From the NCBI RefSeq assembly GCF_014692505.1, contig NZ_JACNYK010000005.1:186001-250000 (forward strand): DNA of 64,000 bases, given 5' to 3'. The notes under the pieces are model-generated. The model was not told where the DNA came from, did no database searches, and saw nothing but the letters and a program-made list of their open reading frames with translations. Position numbers and translations under genes: made by a program. This DNA is from Sphingobacterium arenae (GTDB taxonomy: Bacteria > Bacteroidota > Bacteroidia > Sphingobacteriales > Sphingobacteriaceae). Positions 61,943 through 64,000 of the stretch are shown one piece after another. Each line of letters begins with the position of its first letter. Within the stretch, counting starts at the first letter, position 1.

Positions 61943-61976
61943 TTGTCTGAAACGCGCGGTCTTTTAAATACTTTTG
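61943..61976 (+). promoter_or_regulatory. Promoter of the second ECF sigma gene
   Basis: TTG (61943-61945), 23 bp, TACTTTTG (61969-61976), matching TTG/TAnnTTTG. It predicts a ~43-nt leader before the ATG at 62026, which supports that start. Confidence 0.55.
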
Positions 61977-62025
61977 TCCCTGTTGTTGGATTTTGTACAT
62001 TTGTTTAGTACACCAGTTAACTTTT

Positions 62026-62631
62026 ATGATGTATTCGAAGCTGTCTGATAAGAATTTGGCCAATGCCCTTATGGAGGGTTCAACGGGTGCGTTTCGTTCT
62101 CTATACGATCGATATAACCGGCCGGTTTATGCCAATATTCTAAAAATAGTAAGACAACCAGAATATGCAGAAGATATTCTGCAGGAAGTATTTGTTGCTT
62201 TATGGGAATATCGGGTTAAAATCAAACCAGACCAATCGTTGGGGGGGTGGCTGTTTGTCGTCAGCTTTAATAAGGCCACCACTTTCTTAAAAAAGAAGCT
62301 GAGGGAATCGCTTGAGTACGTCGAAGAATACACGGACTATGAACATATATTCCCCGAAGAGACTATTAATGAAGACGAATATCTTTCTCAATGGACAATT
62401 GTTGAGGAGGCGATCAATGCGCTACCTGCTCGAAAGAAGGAGGTGTTTAAACTTTGTCGTTTTGAAGGAAAAGCGAAGGAGGAAGTCGCGTCCATGATGG
62501 GCATATCGCCCGTCTCTGTAAAGGATTACCTCAAACAATCCAATCGTGCTATCAAAGATTATATCTCCCTGAAATACCCACATCTTTATACGGCTATCTT
62601 AATTACAGGTGCTTTTTCAGACAAATTTTAA
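62026..62631 (+). CDS. ECF RNA polymerase sigma factor (FecI-like)
   Basis: A 201-residue sigma factor. Region 2 has YDRYNRPVYANILKIVRQPEYAEDILQEVFVALWEYR. Region 4 has ALPARKKEVFKLCRFEGKAKEEVASMMGISPVSVKDYLKQSNRAIKDY. The start is ATG at 62026 (an ATG-ATG pair, so 62029 is possible) rather than the TTG at 61993. It is followed 127 bp later by a FecR-type gene and then probably a SusC gene cut by the window end. It shares the layout of the locus at 8256 but little sequence. Confidence 0.92.
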   Translation: MMYSKLSDKNLANALMEGSTGAFRSLYDRYNRPVYANILKIVRQPEYAEDILQEVFVALWEYRVKIKPDQSLGGWLFVVSFNKATTFLKKKLRESLEYVEEYTDYEHIFPEETINEDEYLSQWTIVEEAINALPARKKEVFKLCRFEGKAKEEVASMMGISPVSVKDYLKQSNRAIKDYISLKYPHLYTAILITGAFSDKF

Positions 62632-62758
62632 CTTTTCTCAAAAAAACTATCCCCTTTTAGCCAAATCGGAGTATTTATAATAAAGAGCTGGATAAACGTC
62701 GTTCTTTCGTAGCAACGTGCACTTTTTGTAGTGGATTGTTGTGTTTAAGTAGAGGTCA

Positions 62759-63841
62759 ATGGATAGGATTACATATTTGATTGAGAAATTTTGGGAGGGG
62801 AAGGCAACTGAAGAAGAAAAGAAAGAAGTCCTTCAGTATCTGGAACGACATCATCCTGAACAACAGGTACGTATGGAGCAGGAGTTTTGGGCAAACGAGT
62901 CTTCTGAAGACGACATAGAGATAGCGCGTGCTGAGGATATTTTTTCGCAGATACAATCGGTTACAGGTGCGGGTAACGCTGCACATCGTTTGTCGACAAG
63001 TTATATCCGGACTTTTGCACGACTCGTAGCTGCAGCCGTGATATTAGTCTTCTTAGGTTGGGGGCTGTCGCTTTATTTGATAAGAGATAGTGAACCGATA
63101 CCTAGGACGGCCTCCACCCATTTGTGGGCGCCCGACACAATTTTACATGAAAATATACACCAAGAGAATCTTATTGTTCTATTGGACGATGGTTCCAAAG
63201 TGTCGCTGGCATCCGGAAGTTCTATTCGATATCTTTCTCATTTTGAGAAAGATAAACGGGACGTCTTTTTGGAAGGAAAAGCCACATTTGAAGTGACGAA
63301 GGATACGTTAAGGCCTTTTACTGTTTGGGCAGCAGGTTATTCTACAACAGCTTTAGGTACGACTTTTTCAGTTGCTGCGCGCCCCAAGGAGGTCTTTAAG
63401 GTAAATCTCGTTTCCGGTAAAGTCGTTGTGCGGTCGTCAACTCAAAGTTCGGTAGCATTGTCTGATGTTTATTTGGAACCGGGCGAAGAGCTTCGTGTCA
63501 ATTCACGCAGCGGTCTCTGGGCAGTTTCGAATCGACTTAACCAACCTATTTCTGTTTCTAAAAAGAAGGTACGAAGCAAGAAGATAGAAAAGATATCCGA
63601 AGAGGAGGGAAGTGATTTACTGCGTTTTGATAAAGCCCCGCTAGATGAAGTATTTCGTTGTATTGCAAGGGAATTTGATGTAAATATCGATGTCTTAGCG
63701 CGGGAGGTACACCAATTGTCGTTTACAGGCGAATTTCAGCCTACGGATTCTTTGGAAGTGGTACTGAACATTATATGTAATATGAACGATTTGATTTATC
63801 ATAAAGAAGAACGTACAATCCGAATAGAGAAAAACAATTAA
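62759..63841 (+). CDS. FecR-family anti-sigma factor
   Basis: A 360-residue inner-membrane anti-sigma protein. The cytosolic part is 1-80 (EKFWEGKATEEEKKEVLQYLERHHPEQQ, a sigma-binding helix set typical of these proteins). A membrane helix lies at ~88-108 (LVAAAVILVFLGWGLSLYLI). The FecR domain (~140-245) includes IVLLDDGSKVSLASGSSIRY, GKATFEVTKDTLRPFTV and VVRSSTQSSVALSDVYLEPGEEL. The DUF4974-like C-terminus begins FDKAPLDEVFRCIAREFDVNI. It pairs with the sigma factor just upstream. Confidence 0.92.
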   Translation: MDRITYLIEKFWEGKATEEEKKEVLQYLERHHPEQQVRMEQEFWANESSEDDIEIARAEDIFSQIQSVTGAGNAAHRLSTSYIRTFARLVAAAVILVFLGWGLSLYLIRDSEPIPRTASTHLWAPDTILHENIHQENLIVLLDDGSKVSLASGSSIRYLSHFEKDKRDVFLEGKATFEVTKDTLRPFTVWAAGYSTTALGTTFSVAARPKEVFKVNLVSGKVVVRSSTQSSVALSDVYLEPGEELRVNSRSGLWAVSNRLNQPISVSKKKVRSKKIEKISEEEGSDLLRFDKAPLDEVFRCIAREFDVNIDVLAREVHQLSFTGEFQPTDSLEVVLNIICNMNDLIYHKEERTIRIEKNN

Positions 63842-63852
63842 AAAATGATGAT

Positions 63853-63921
63853 ATGAATAAAAAGTATGAGTCGACCGGAGTAGGTCGGAAAGAACCGTTT
63901 TGTCCAATTTTTAATGTTTAA
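63853..63921 (+). CDS. Possible 22-residue peptide between FecR and SusC
   Basis: ATG at 63853, TAA at 63919; MNKKYESTG at the start and FCPIFNV at the end. It lies in the short FecR-to-next-gene gap, where a leader peptide could act. No family support, and it may be chance. Confidence 0.2.
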   Translation: MNKKYESTGVGRKEPFCPIFNV

Positions 63922-63937
63922 AAATGAACTAGATGTT

Positions 63938-64000
63938 ATGAAGCAGAAGAACAAAGTATTGTTTATGATGGGGAAATATGCGGTGATGCTATGGTTAATG
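63938..64000 (+). CDS. Start of next gene, probably SusC/RagA-type receptor (partial)
   Basis: The first 21 codons only: basic MKQKNKV followed by the beginning of a hydrophobic signal-like stretch (LFMMGKYAVMLWLM). Its position directly after an ECF sigma/FecR pair makes a TonB-dependent SusC transducer by far the likeliest product, but no domain is visible. Confidence 0.55.
   Translation, partial: MKQKNKVLFMMGKYAVMLWLM

Overview
The window comes from a Bacteroidota chromosome, most likely family Sphingobacteriaceae (Sphingobacterium, Pedobacter, Parapedobacter or relatives). Evidence: SusC/SusD pairs driven by FecI/FecR, TAnnTTTG promoter -7 boxes, a tRNA-tuf-tRNA-secE-nusG-rplKAJL-rpoBC block typical of the phylum, and moderate GC. 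No rRNA, CRISPR array, transposase or prophage was seen.

Layout: 1-1354, end of a beta-propeller-like protein and a convergent SirB1-type transglutaminase-fold protein. 1687-4807, an operon (- strand) of one FtsX/MacB-type permease and one ATPase. 4971-7822, a MalY/PatB aminotransferase and a Bcr/CflA drug exporter. 8256-17118, an ECF sigma / anti-sigma / SusC / SusD / DUF1080 / Gfo-Idh-MocA operon that looks like glycoside uptake and oxidation. 17208-26849, an operon of four large permeases with no ATPase. 27140-28139, a divergent pair of putative DNA-binding proteins. 28170-39783, an operon of membrane-fusion protein, ATPase and four more permeases. 40674-44720, TolC-like outer-membrane factor, NtrC-type response regulator and histidine kinase. 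44839-47055, a lipoprotein, a core-less methyltransferase-like protein and an Omp85-type barrel. 47354-60743, five tRNAs and the translation/transcription block. 60815-61807, a PfkB sugar kinase. 62026-64000, a second ECF sigma / anti-sigma pair leading into the first codons of another gene, probably SusC.

The most interesting content is a single regulon spread over about 43 kb. Nine paralogous ~800-residue permeases, two ATPases, one membrane-fusion protein and one TolC lie in four transcription units. Every unit is preceded by the same operator: two 16-bp palindromes of form TGTYCR-N4-YGRACA, 21-22 bp apart centre to centre. In each case a YGG motif resembling a sigma-54 -24 element sits 54-56 bp further downstream. 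The operator does not occur at the other gene starts I examined. The obvious candidate regulator is the NtrC-type protein at 42027-43394, which carries GAFTDA instead of GAFTGA. Its kinase has two membrane helices with almost no external loop, as in intramembrane-sensing kinases that work with Bce-type FtsX permeases. This suggests a self-regulated envelope-stress or efflux system with a permease repertoire far larger than its ATPase set.

All product names rest on sequence motifs read by eye. No database search, GC calculation or structure prediction was run.
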